Of a stretch of DNA of 10,494 bases, positions 1 to 6,694 are shown piece by piece. A model generated the notes under the pieces. That model did not search any database. It was not told the DNA's origin and saw nothing but the letters and a program-made list of their open reading frames with translations. Origin of the DNA: an archaeon (GTDB taxonomy: Archaea > Asgardarchaeota > Hermodarchaeia > Hermodarchaeales > Hermodarchaeaceae); assembly GCA_016550425.1 (NCBI GenBank), contig JABXGS010000145.1, forward strand, positions 1 to 10,494, given 5' to 3'. A program made the position numbers and the translations under genes. Every line of letters begins with the position of its first letter. Positions within the stretch are counted from its first letter, which is position 1.

Positions 1-377
1 AATTAGTGGAGGAGGAAGAGGAGGAAGAGGAAACCGAAGAAGAATTAGTGGAGGAGGAAGAGGAAACCGAAGAAGAATTAGTGGAGGAGGAAGAGGAAAC
101 AATTGAGGAAAAGGCGGCACCGAGTGAGATCGAAGAAGTGGAAGATGAGGTAGAAAAAGAGTCTGATGAACCACCTCAACCCGAAGTTAGACCTCCCCCC
201 ATCCCACCAGTTCCCGAGCCATCAGAAGCTCCTGAGTCTGAATCTGTTACGGACACATCCTCAGAAAATTCCCGAACACCGATGGAGCCAATAATATTCG
301 ATAAACCCGAACCTTCAAAAAAACCAGACAAAACACCTTCAGAGGAACCCGATGAAGAGGACAGTTTCTTCTTCTAA
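1..377 (+). CDS. Glu-rich/Pro-rich disordered protein, 3' end only
   Basis: The reading frame is already open at the left edge (a Leu codon at 3-5 precedes the first GTG at 6), and that GTG lies inside a repeat, so the true start is probably upstream and only the C-terminal ~125 residues are seen. The first ~38 residues are nearly all Glu, built from repeats of LVEEEEETEEE. Next comes a mixed acidic stretch, then a Pro-rich segment (RPPPIPPVPEP), then a Ser/Pro/Glu/Lys tail ending in SFFF before TAA. There is no fold, membrane segment or catalytic motif, so this is an intrinsically disordered, strongly acidic tail. The function is unknown. It could be the tail of a surface, scaffold or nucleic-acid-associated protein, but nothing visible decides this. 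The coding call is fairly safe because the frame stays open through compositionally different segments. Confidence 0.65.
   Translation, partial: LVEEEEEEEETEEELVEEEEETEEELVEEEEETIEEKAAPSEIEEVEDEVEKESDEPPQPEVRPPPIPPVPEPSEAPESESVTDTSSENSRTPMEPIIFDKPEPSKKPDKTPSEEPDEEDSFFF
3..110 (+). repeat. In-frame Glu-rich tandem repeat, 33-bp unit
   Basis: Three consecutive units begin with TTAGTGGAGGAGGAAGAG at 3, 45 and 78. The last two are 33 bp apart. The first is 42 bp long because of a 9-bp (three Glu codon) insertion. Each encodes LVEEEEETEEE or a close variant; the third drifts to TIEE. All length changes are multiples of three, so the frame is kept. The array may continue left of the window. Confidence 0.85.
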
Positions 378-415
378 ACTGTAATGAACATAAAACCTCA
401 ATACCAGAAATCATT

Positions 416-480
416 GGGAATCAAATTCCTTAAGCTCTTTCAATGGACCTCTTCGCCTTAGATTATTTTCTCTTTTCATT
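416..480 (+). terminator. Possible terminator of the Glu-rich gene
   Basis: A small inverted repeat, GGAAT-CAA-ATTCC (417-429, plus a G-T pair outside), lies 40 bases after the stop. It is followed by a T-rich stretch, TTATTTTCTCTTTTCATT (463-480). Archaeal termination relies mainly on T-tracts, so the T-rich part is the more credible signal. The stem is short and 30 bases from the tract, so the two need not act together. Confidence 0.25.
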
Positions 481-596
481 CCATTAGCACACTTCGCACA
501 TCTTTCCACTATATGTGAAATCGTCCAAGCGGCATGTAGTGGGTAGTGAATCTTCAAAAGTAAAGACGGGAAAGTATGTGCTAGGTGGAACTTCTA

Positions 597-1661
597 ATGG
601 GGCTACCAAATACCCACGTATGTCAAGTCAACAAACCTCCGTACACCATAGATAAAACCCGGTTACACCGGTATAATCTAGCCCACTTAATTTTCAACCG
701 TGTCTTTTCAGATTCTCAGTGGCCAGGGCACCAACGGATGATCGACGAACGCGTCCCCGAATTTATCAATCATCCCAGACCCGGATATACCCATATCGAT
801 TTCGCTTTAGAGGAAGCCGCTTGGACCTTACACGACACATACCAAGGCACATTTGCACGAACACGGATTCCTAAATATCGCCAACCTGCTGCTGAAATTG
901 ATCATGACCTCGCAACGATTCCATTCAAACCCAAATCTCCTAGGCAAATGAGTACATATGTCAAACGAGCTGCAACGCTATATGGAGCGTCTCTAACTGG
1001 CATCTGTAAAGTCAATCCAAATTGGATCTATGCGAACACCGACATTCCCAGCAACTGTGATACTGCAATCGTCATGGCAATTGAAATGGAGCCTGAAGGC
1101 ATCGCCACCTCTCCTGCTATCCCTGCTGCAGCTGCAACAGGTGTCGGTTACTCCCGTATGGGCTTTGTTCTCGCCCTGCTTGGTGAGTTTCTTCGTAATC
1201 TCGGTTATGAAGCCATTCAATGTGCTAATGATACAGGGCTCAGTGTTCCTCTTGCCATTGATGCTGGCCTCGGGCAATTAGGACGCCATGGGCTTCTGAT
1301 TACTCCCCAATATGGCTCACGAGTTCGTCTTTGTAAGGTCTTCACCAATCTCCCCCTCAAAGAGGACAAACCAATCGAGTTTGGGGTAACCGCGTTCTGT
1401 AAGCACTGTAAACGTTGTGCTGACGCATGTGAAGTCGATGCGATTTCAACAGATGATGAGCCCACGTTCACACCTACCTGTAAATCTAATAACCCTGGTG
1501 TTCTTAAATGGCCAGTTGATGCAGAACGCTGCTATGAGTTCTGGTGCGATAATGGCGGCGACTGCTCGAGTTGCATTGCCGCCTGTCCATATACTAAACG
1601 TAGTTTTAGTGAAGTTCCCTATGACCCGAAAGCGTTTTGGGGAGATCCTGTTCAACCCTAA
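597..1661 (+). CDS. Reductive dehalogenase-like corrinoid iron-sulfur protein, cytoplasmic type
   Basis: The 354-residue protein matches the reductive dehalogenase (RdhA) catalytic core: a corrinoid-binding nitroreductase-like fold followed by a ferredoxin domain. Core motifs are GVGYSRMGF (~183-191), NDTGLSVPLAIDAGLGQLGR (211-230) and RVRLCKVFT. Tyr185, Asn211 and Arg244 sit 26 and 33 residues apart, the spacing I recall for the PceA catalytic residues Tyr246, Asn272 and Arg305. The first cluster motif is Cys268-x2-Cys271-x2-Cys274-x3-Cys278, followed by Glu instead of the usual Pro. The second is Cys323-x2-Cys326-x3-Cys330-Pro, with Cys312 and Cys317 upstream. There is no Tat signal, no hydrophobic leader and no adjacent rdhB-type anchor, so it should be cytoplasmic. 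A GTG at 585 is in frame, directly after a TAG at 582. ATG 597 is preferred because AGGTGG (583-588) precedes it. A CTATATG box near 509-515 is a weak promoter candidate. Substrate unknown; an epoxyqueuosine reductase (QueG)-like reductase is a less likely alternative. Confidence 0.85.
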   Translation: MGLPNTHVCQVNKPPYTIDKTRLHRYNLAHLIFNRVFSDSQWPGHQRMIDERVPEFINHPRPGYTHIDFALEEAAWTLHDTYQGTFARTRIPKYRQPAAEIDHDLATIPFKPKSPRQMSTYVKRAATLYGASLTGICKVNPNWIYANTDIPSNCDTAIVMAIEMEPEGIATSPAIPAAAATGVGYSRMGFVLALLGEFLRNLGYEAIQCANDTGLSVPLAIDAGLGQLGRHGLLITPQYGSRVRLCKVFTNLPLKEDKPIEFGVTAFCKHCKRCADACEVDAISTDDEPTFTPTCKSNNPGVLKWPVDAERCYEFWCDNGGDCSSCIAACPYTKRSFSEVPYDPKAFWGDPVQP

Positions 1662-1669
1662 TCGAGGTG

Positions 1670-2437
1670 GTGGCTCTGACAGTCTTTGATGAACTTGCCC
1701 TCATCTATGACCAATCAATAGACTGGGATACACGCCTTCAACGCGAACTACCTTTTCTCACTGCCCTCATAAAAGATAAAAAAAATGCCCATATCCTCGA
1801 CCTGGCTTGCGGAAGCGGACGCCATGCAGTGGCCTTCGCTAAGGAGCGAAATGAGGTCATCGGAATAGATTTGAGCCCCGAAATGATAGCTGCGGCAACC
1901 CGGTATGCTGAAAAACACGAAGTCAATGTCCAATTCCAAACAAATGATATGCAGGATGTTAAAACCACTGTTACCGGCCCCTTCGATCTAATACTCTGCC
2001 TAGGCAATTCGCTTGCTCTTCTCCCCTCCATCAATGCCTTGAAAAGAACACTTAGCGGAATCCAATCTCTTCTCACCGAAGATGGCTACTTTGTCTCACA
2101 AATTCTCAACTTCGAAGAAATACGGGGTTCTAAGTTTCGCTTCTTTCCCCTTAAATCAGGGATTATAGCTACAGGAACTGAAGTGATTTTTGCACGGTTT
2201 TTTGAACCCTTTCTTGATACAGAAACTGCGACCTTGGTATTCACTGGATTCATTAAAACCGAAACCGGCTGGAAAACCAAAACCCATACCCAACAAATCC
2301 TCCAACTCAAACACCCGCTCTTAAAACAACTCCTTTCAACCACAGGGTTCACTCGTACTCAATACTACGCTGATTATCATAGAAATGAATTTTCTCCAAC
2401 GAAAAGTCGTAATCTCCTAATCCTTGCTCAGAAATGA
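1670..2437 (+). CDS. Class I SAM-dependent methyltransferase
   Basis: The protein is about 255 residues with a Rossmann-type methyltransferase fold. Motif I, ILDLACGSGRHA, holds the glycine loop that binds S-adenosylmethionine (Asp44-Gly50 from this start). IGIDLSPEM follows, with acidic Asp67 expected to bind the ribose. The post-II segment is FDLILCLGNSLALLP. The N-terminus FDELALIYDQSIDW resembles the usual beginning of small-molecule methyltransferases of this type. The start is uncertain: no ATG fits, a TTG at 1637 would overlap the upstream gene by 25 bases, and GTG 1667 or 1670 sits just after that gene's TAA. GTG 1670 puts the start just ahead of the conserved N-terminus. The near-zero spacing implies co-transcription and coupled translation with the RdhA-like gene, so the two may act on the same compound. 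Substrate cannot be read from sequence. Confidence 0.88.
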   Translation: MALTVFDELALIYDQSIDWDTRLQRELPFLTALIKDKKNAHILDLACGSGRHAVAFAKERNEVIGIDLSPEMIAAATRYAEKHEVNVQFQTNDMQDVKTTVTGPFDLILCLGNSLALLPSINALKRTLSGIQSLLTEDGYFVSQILNFEEIRGSKFRFFPLKSGIIATGTEVIFARFFEPFLDTETATLVFTGFIKTETGWKTKTHTQQILQLKHPLLKQLLSTTGFTRTQYYADYHRNEFSPTKSRNLLILAQK

Positions 2438-2520
2438 ACTACCCGCTGGTAATTTTCACCTCGACCCTGTCGATTTTAATAGTGCTTATACTGGTAATCA
2501 CATACTAACGAATTTGGAAT

Positions 2521-2967
2521 GTGATACTAGTGGAAAGAAATTCCTTAGCTCGAATCCTTATTATCCTTGGCGGTGTATTCCAACTCATTTATCTTATTTC
2601 CAACGGCTTCTTTGGCTTCATCATCTTCGTCCTCATCATACTAGGCGCTGTATTCACACCGGGTGACCCCCTTCTGAGTCTTGCAGCAATGACGATGATA
2701 TCGATGTTTCTCTGTGTGTTATTAGGCTTTATTTTCATGATAATTTGGTTTGTCTTTGCCAGTAATCCGGGACGAACCAAAATCTGGTTACTCCTTACCG
2801 GACTCATTGCCCTCTTTGTATGTGGGATTGTCCCTGCTGCCCTTGCCTTCTCTCTCTTTGGCACAACTTGGCCACCAGCTTGGCTCGCAATAATTATGAC
2901 CGGATGGCTTCCAGGACTCCTCGTCGTAATTGCAGGTCTAATTGCCCAGAAACCACTTGAAGCATAA
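2521..2967 (+). CDS. Small integral membrane protein, about four helices
   Basis: This 148-residue protein is almost wholly hydrophobic. Segments fall at about residues 9-45 (long enough for one long or two short helices), 52-80, 87-112 and 119-142, with short charged or Pro-containing turns: TPGDP (46-50), SNPGRTK (81-87) and GTTWPPA (114-120). There are no charged residues inside the helices, no metal-binding pattern and no transporter signature, so function is unknown; it resembles small four-helix membrane proteins of undefined role. The first possible start is GTG 2521, since an in-frame TAA lies at 2506; GTG 2530 is an alternative. It sits 83 bases after the first methyltransferase and 79 before the second, all on the same strand, so it could share their transcript. 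An overlapping frame at 2424-2666 is a shadow. Confidence 0.75.
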   Translation: MILVERNSLARILIILGGVFQLIYLISNGFFGFIIFVLIILGAVFTPGDPLLSLAAMTMISMFLCVLLGFIFMIIWFVFASNPGRTKIWLLLTGLIALFVCGIVPAALAFSLFGTTWPPAWLAIIMTGWLPGLLVVIAGLIAQKPLEA

Positions 2968-3046
2968 TTACCGTGAAATCATAGAATTATTCGAAAATAG
3001 AGTAAAAGCCAAATACAACTAAAAAACGCGGATACTGCGATATTCT

Positions 3047-3643
3047 ATGAAAGGTAAAGATATCGTGCGAACAGGGTATAACAAAATCGCCAAGCGCTAT
3101 AACCAGTTTCGAAATAAGTTCCACACCAAAGAAGAACTTGAACGGTTCGCTTCAATCCTTCCCAAGAACGCTTATGTATTAGATGCAGGCTGTGGAGCAG
3201 GCATCCCTGTCGCCCAATACTTGGTCAGTAAAGGCTTCCAGGTCATAGGTATCGATATCGCACCAGGAATGTTAGAACTCGCCCGACAACAAGTCCCAGA
3301 AGGCACCTTCATTGAAGGGGACATGACCCAACTAACTTTTCCCGACAACTCCTTTGATGGTATTGTATCCACGTTTGCCATCATCCATGTTCCGAGAGAC
3401 CTGCACTCCGCAGTCTATCAAAATTTTTATCGGGTTCTCAAACCCGGTGGTATCCTCTTCTTTAGTACGGGTCCAACCGAATGGGAGGGTACAGATGAAT
3501 ATCTAGGAACTACAATGTATTGGAGCCATTATGATGCCGAAACATCCCTCACCTATACGAAAGACGCGGGATTCACAATCCTCTGGGAAGAGATTATTAC
3601 TCGAGATGGTGAAACCCACTACTGGGTCCTTGCACAAAAATAA
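3047..3643 (+). CDS. Class I SAM-dependent methyltransferase (Methyltransf_11/UbiE-like)
   Basis: The 198-residue protein carries a complete compact methyltransferase domain. Motif I is VLDAGCGAGIP (44-54), with acidic Asp70 in VIGIDIAPGM. GDMTQLTFPDNSFDGI (91-106) is the motif II/post-II region typical of the UbiE/Methyltransf_11 group, and YRVLKPGG (128-135) is the classic motif before strand 5. The C-terminus has YWSHYDAET (159-167), likely near the substrate pocket, and ends in a final beta strand, YWVLAQK. The start is an ATG with no Shine-Dalgarno sequence; AT-rich sequence at about 3000-3035 could hold an archaeal promoter serving a short leader. It is not closely similar to the methyltransferase at 1670-2437 beyond fold motifs, so a recent duplication is unlikely. 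Substrate unknown. Confidence 0.9.
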   Translation: MKGKDIVRTGYNKIAKRYNQFRNKFHTKEELERFASILPKNAYVLDAGCGAGIPVAQYLVSKGFQVIGIDIAPGMLELARQQVPEGTFIEGDMTQLTFPDNSFDGIVSTFAIIHVPRDLHSAVYQNFYRVLKPGGILFFSTGPTEWEGTDEYLGTTMYWSHYDAETSLTYTKDAGFTILWEEIITRDGETHYWVLAQK

Positions 3644-3812
3644 CACAAATTACTTCTATTCATTGTTTTAATTCAGAACCTCAATCTTATCAAGAGATGA
3701 TTCATTAAGCTAGCTTAGAATTAATTTATTGAGCAGTTGAATTAGCATCAATTATCACTAATCTTTAGCAACAAGTATTCAACGTTACTATGTATTTTAC
3801 ATTGGATTTTGC

Positions 3813-3820
3813 AAATATTT
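3813..3820 (+). promoter_or_regulatory. Candidate TATA box for the surface protein gene
   Basis: AAATATTT followed by TTA lies about 35 bases before ATG 3853. With the archaeal spacing of roughly 26 bases from box centre to transcription start, this predicts a leader of about ten bases. The whole 3644-3852 gap is AT-rich, so chance matches are expected. The rest of the gap holds a 12-bp palindrome (3706-3717) and nothing else I can name. Confidence 0.3.
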
Positions 3821-3852
3821 TTAGAATCATTTGACATAGAATTGGTTAGGCT

Positions 3853-4344
3853 ATGAGGCGAAGGGAATTGTTGAACCGGAGGCTGAATATCACCATTCTA
3901 ATTGTGGTATTTGTCAGTAGTCTGTTATTATCTCCTAATCTAGTTAATGGAGCGACAATTGACAGCGTAATGATTTGTGTATATTGCGAGGGAGATTGGA
4001 CGGGAAGTTATGGTGCTGGTTTTGACATTCACCAAATTTCTGGGAACACCAGCACAACATATCAATTCAATCGAACTAATCCAAGCTATGGTTGGGCACC
4101 AACTGCCATTGTGTCAAAAACTAGTGCCGGAAACTACAATCTCACGCTTACCATCGAAACACTGACAAGAATTGTACTCGAACATGCATCAACTACGGCG
4201 GAATTTGGCGAAGTTACTGTGGCTTGGAGTGATGAGCCTATACCGATTCCCGGATTTCCATGGCCTGCGATTATTATTGCGTTGATCTGTACTGTGGCAT
4301 TTTCTCTCAAACATCAAAAAGAAAAAAGCTCTAATTCTCCCTAA
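3853..4344 (+). CDS. Small secreted protein with C-terminal membrane anchor (archaeal sorting-tail type)
   Basis: The 163-residue protein has an N-terminal signal: basic MRRRELLNRR, a hydrophobic core at about 12-28, and a small-residue site near Asn-Gly-Ala (32-34). The ~100-residue exposed domain is rich in Ser, Thr, Tyr and Asn, looks like all-beta, and has N-glycosylation sequons at Asn65 (NTS), Asn73 (NRT) and Asn96 (NLT). Cys42 and Cys45 form a CxxC. The C-terminus is PIPGFPWP (131-138), one hydrophobic helix (~139-151), then a basic/polar tail from Lys153. That is the layout of PGF-CTERM and Loki-CTERM type sorting signals, in which an archaeosortase is thought to cut and attach a lipid. 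It is therefore predicted to sit on the outer face of the cell membrane. The exposed domain is not recognised. It faces the etfBA operon convergently. Confidence 0.82.
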   Translation: MRRRELLNRRLNITILIVVFVSSLLLSPNLVNGATIDSVMICVYCEGDWTGSYGAGFDIHQISGNTSTTYQFNRTNPSYGWAPTAIVSKTSAGNYNLTLTIETLTRIVLEHASTTAEFGEVTVAWSDEPIPIPGFPWPAIIIALICTVAFSLKHQKEKSSNSP

Positions 4345-4353
4345 GGAAAAAAA

Positions 4354-4384
4354 TTTGTTTTGAGTTTTACCTGTGTTTGTCTTT
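4354..4384 (+). terminator. T-rich termination region after the surface protein gene
   Basis: Ten bases after the stop begins TTTGTTTTGAGTTTTACC, followed by more T runs to 4384. Repeated T-tracts without a strong hairpin match intrinsic termination in archaea. It lies in the convergent gap before etfA, which needs a stop from both sides. Confidence 0.4.
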
Positions 4385-4450
4385 AGAACTTTAACTTCTG
4401 TAATTCTCCACCATTGACTTATGTCTGTGCAATGGCACCGCCAAACCATA

Positions 4451-4460
4451 CTCAAAAACG
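4451..4460 (-). terminator. Possible T-tract terminator of etfBA
   Basis: Read on the minus strand this is CGTTTTTGAG, the clearest T run downstream of the etfA stop codon in the convergent gap, about 55 bases past it. No convincing stem accompanies it. Confidence 0.2.
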
Positions 4461-4512
4461 AACCAGTGCAGCAGATTTACTTTTAATGAACTCTGTCAAA
4501 CCTAAGAAGTAG

Positions 4513-5709
4513 CTACTTTTTTGTTTTAACACGTCGCAATTCTTTCACGATAGCTGGAACAACGTCAAAGAGCGAACCCACTATGCCATAGTCACTTACT
4601 TGGAATATGGGGGCTTCGGGATCTGTATTGATGGCGACGATAATGTCACTGGTGCGCATACCGACGAGGTGTTGGATGGCACCGCTAATGCCACAAGCGA
4701 TGTATAGTCTGGGGGCAATTGTGCGACCAGATTGGCCTACCTGTTGGTGGTGTTTCATCCAGCCTTGGTCAACGATGGGACGTGAGCCGCCAAGAGCGGC
4801 ATTGAGTTCATCAGCGAGTTCAGCGACAACCTCTATGTTTTGAGGGTCTTTGATGCCACGACCACAACTGACGACCAAATCTGCTTCATCCACTTTTAGA
4901 GTGCCTTCTTCAACTTCGACGATAGTATCAACGATTTTCGTGCGGATGGCTGCCTTGTTGACTTTAATATCTACGTTCTTGATTTCCCCTTTTCGTGAGG
5001 TATCCTGTTCGGGAGCTTTAAAGACGTTGGGGCGCACTGTCGCCATTTGGGGTCGAGTATAGGGGCTGAGAATGGACGCCATAATGTTCCCGCCAAAGGC
5101 AGGACGAGTTTGGACGAGCTGGCGTTTGTCGTCGATGTCAAGTCCTGTACAATCAGCTGTGAGTCCGAGAATAAGTCGCGATGCAATCCGCGGTCCAAGG
5201 TCTCGACCATTGCCGGTTGCTCCATATAAGATGATGTTGGGTTTTTCAGTGACAATGAGGGCTGCGATGACATCAGTATACCCTTCAGTGGAGTATTGGG
5301 CGAGGAGTTCTTGGTCGGCAACATAGACAACATCGGCTCCATGCTGGATGAGTTTTTCAGGAAGGTGTCCGATGTTGTGTCCTATAAGCACGGCTCCGAG
5401 GGGTTCGCCGAGTTTATCAGCGAGTTCACGTCCCTTTCCTAAGAGTTCTAAGACAACGTTACGAAGTTCGCCGTTGATTTGTTCAGCCCAGACCCAAACG
5501 CCTTTGTAATCAACGAACTTCGAAGGATCCACGCGTTTCCGCTCAATTGAAAGGGCATCAACAGGACAGACCTTAACACAGGCCCCACAAAGAGTACATT
5601 TCTCATCAGCTTCAGCTTTCTCGTTCACAAGGTGCATGGCATCAAAGGGGCAGACTTTCACACATAACCCGCAGCCAGTACATTTCTCTTTGTCAATATT
5701 CAGCATCAT
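4513..5709 (-). CDS. etfA: Electron transfer flavoprotein alpha subunit with N-terminal 2x[4Fe-4S] domain
   Basis: The 398-residue protein is longer than ordinary EtfA (~320) because of an N-terminal ferredoxin domain: C10-x2-C13-x2-C16-x3-C20-Pro and C38-x2-C41-x2-C44-x3-C48-Pro. The ETF alpha N-domain follows at ~70-245 and the FAD-binding domain at ~275-390. The latter shows SCGRGIK (281-287), LGGSRPIVDQGW (306-317), QVGQSGRTIAPRLYIACGISGAIQH (323-347) and NTDPEAPIFQVSDYGIVGSL. The usual Asp in GIVGDL is Ser379. It pairs with EtfB to move electrons between flavin dehydrogenases and carriers. Ferredoxin-fused EtfAs are known in anaerobes, for example the caffeyl-CoA reductase and lactate dehydrogenase complexes, where they take part in bifurcating or confurcating reactions. 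It starts 13 bases after etfB with GAAGGTGA as ribosome site; ATG 5706 is a close alternative start. Confidence 0.96.
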   Translation of the reverse strand: MMLNIDKEKCTGCGLCVKVCPFDAMHLVNEKAEADEKCTLCGACVKVCPVDALSIERKRVDPSKFVDYKGVWVWAEQINGELRNVVLELLGKGRELADKLGEPLGAVLIGHNIGHLPEKLIQHGADVVYVADQELLAQYSTEGYTDVIAALIVTEKPNIILYGATGNGRDLGPRIASRLILGLTADCTGLDIDDKRQLVQTRPAFGGNIMASILSPYTRPQMATVRPNVFKAPEQDTSRKGEIKNVDIKVNKAAIRTKIVDTIVEVEEGTLKVDEADLVVSCGRGIKDPQNIEVVAELADELNAALGGSRPIVDQGWMKHHQQVGQSGRTIAPRLYIACGISGAIQHLVGMRTSDIIVAINTDPEAPIFQVSDYGIVGSLFDVVPAIVKELRRVKTKK

Positions 5710-5722
5710 GCGTCACCTTCTG

Positions 5723-6520
5723 CTAGATTACTCCTTTTTTCAGCAGCCATTCCACCAATTCTTTGGCTGCGCCTTCGGGGTCCTCTGTTCCATCGATTTT
5801 GATGCCCCCTGTCCGTTGTTCTGGTGTAAACACTTCGATCACTTGAGTTGGTGACCCTGGAAGACCATATTGGTCGGAATTACCGCCGAGTGCTTCAGCG
5901 GTGACGAGTTTGATTTCTTTCTTACTTGCCTTCATAATTGCCATTAAGCTGGGTAACCGGGGTTCGTTGAGACCCTTTGTCGCTGTTATCAGCGCTGGTA
6001 ATCGACACTCGATAACTTCAAAGCCTTCATCAGTTTCTCGTTTCACTTTGATGCGTTTTTTGCTCTCAGCGAGTTCTACATCGACGGCATAAGTGATCTG
6101 CGGAATTCCTAGTACTTCAGCAATTTCTGGGCCAACCTGGGCGGTGTCTCCATCGATGGCTTGTTTTCCGCAAATAATGAGGTCGTAGGGTTCTTCTGTT
6201 TTGATAGCCTGAGCAATGGTATAAGCGGTAGCCCAAGTATCTGCTCCAGCAAAAGCCCGGTCGGAGAGATGCAGGGCGCGGTCCCCACCCATGGCTAAGC
6301 ATTTTTTCAGGGCTTCTTCAGCTTGGGGAGGACCCATGGTGATAATCACCACTTCACCTTCACCGAGTTGTTCTTTGATACGAACGGCTTCTTCAACCGC
6401 GAATTCATCGAAAGGATTGAGAATCGAGGGAACCCCTGCACGAATCAACGTTTTCGTCTCAGGGTCGATTTTCACCTCAGCGATTTCGGGAACCTGTTTA
6501 ATTGGAACAATGATTTTCAT
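5723..6520 (-). CDS. etfB: Electron transfer flavoprotein beta subunit
   Basis: The 265-residue protein is full length and starts with the canonical MKIIVPIKQVPE. Visible signatures are the adenine-nucleotide binding loop GKQAIDGDTAQVGP (118-131), the ETF beta signature LNEPRLPSLMAIMKASKKEI (184-203), and the C-terminal stretch that wraps the partner (KEIKLVTAEALGG onward). VKIDPETKTLIRAGVPSILNP (16-36) resembles EtfB of anaerobic, bifurcating-type ETFs, but the nucleotide bound in this subunit (AMP or FAD) cannot be decided by eye. The start was chosen at the ATG: a GTG at 6538 is in frame but adds only MPGATN and lacks a ribosome site. It is the first gene of the etfBA operon and is divergent from the KaiC-like gene across a 193-base shared control region. 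The partner acyl-CoA dehydrogenase is not in the window. Confidence 0.96.
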   Translation of the reverse strand: MKIIVPIKQVPEIAEVKIDPETKTLIRAGVPSILNPFDEFAVEEAVRIKEQLGEGEVVIITMGPPQAEEALKKCLAMGGDRALHLSDRAFAGADTWATAYTIAQAIKTEEPYDLIICGKQAIDGDTAQVGPEIAEVLGIPQITYAVDVELAESKKRIKVKRETDEGFEVIECRLPALITATKGLNEPRLPSLMAIMKASKKEIKLVTAEALGGNSDQYGLPGSPTQVIEVFTPEQRTGGIKIDGTEDPEGAAKELVEWLLKKGVI

Positions 6521-6526
6521 GTTGGT

Positions 6527-6555
6527 TGCCCCCGGCACTCAGGGTGACAGGTGCC
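6527..6555 (-). promoter_or_regulatory. Overlapping inverted repeats in the etfB leader
   Basis: On the etfB transcript strand, GGCAC (6555-6551) can pair with GTGCC (6538-6534), and an inner TCA/TGA extends the stem with a small bulge. The TGCC part of that same arm can instead pair with GGCA (6530-6527) across a GGG loop, just ahead of the start codon at 6520. The two stems exclude each other. They are only 4-5 bp, so this may be chance. Confidence 0.25.
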
Positions 6556-6684
6556 ATGACTGGCGCTAACACGAAACTGCTCAGCTTAAAAGTGTTCTCT
6601 GCAAGAATTACAGAAATCGCGATAAAAAAAACTAGGCGCCAAAGTGGAGGGAAACTCATTAAATGGTTTTCTCCTACTAGATAC

Positions 6685-6694
6685 TGTATAATAA
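6685..6694 (+). promoter_or_regulatory. Candidate TATA box for the KaiC-like gene
   Basis: TGTATAATAA is centred about 24 bases before ATG 6714, so a typical archaeal start would fall at or next to the ATG and give a leaderless or near-leaderless message. A GGGAG at 6699-6703 would be a usable ribosome site if transcription began further upstream. The two readings conflict. Confidence 0.35.

Noticed and set aside
3..110. Repeat array considered as CRISPR
   Set aside because: There are no unique spacers; the units are adjacent, in frame and coding for Glu-rich peptide.
384..461. Short ATG-initiated frame (about 25 codons) after the Glu-rich gene
   Set aside because: No ribosome site, no recognisable composition, and it lies in the likely termination region.
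993..1281. Open frames on both strands inside the RdhA-like gene
   Set aside because: The RdhA-like frame carries all conserved motifs across this stretch; the alternatives show no family features.
2424..2666. 80-codon frame overlapping the start of the membrane protein
   Set aside because: It is a shadow frame: its translation is low-complexity His/Arg/Leu sequence, while the overlapping GTG 2521 frame encodes clean membrane helices.
3706..3717. Palindrome TAAGCTAGCTTA in the AT-rich gap before the surface protein gene
   Set aside because: Single copy, no second site, and more than 130 bases from the start codon. Could be an operator but nothing supports it.
4507..4518. Perfect 12-bp palindrome AAGTAGCTACTT overlapping the etfA stop codon
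   Set aside because: It has no loop, stands alone, and half of it is coding (Lys codon and stop), so a terminator or binding-site claim is not supported; a 12-bp palindrome is not rare in 10 kb.
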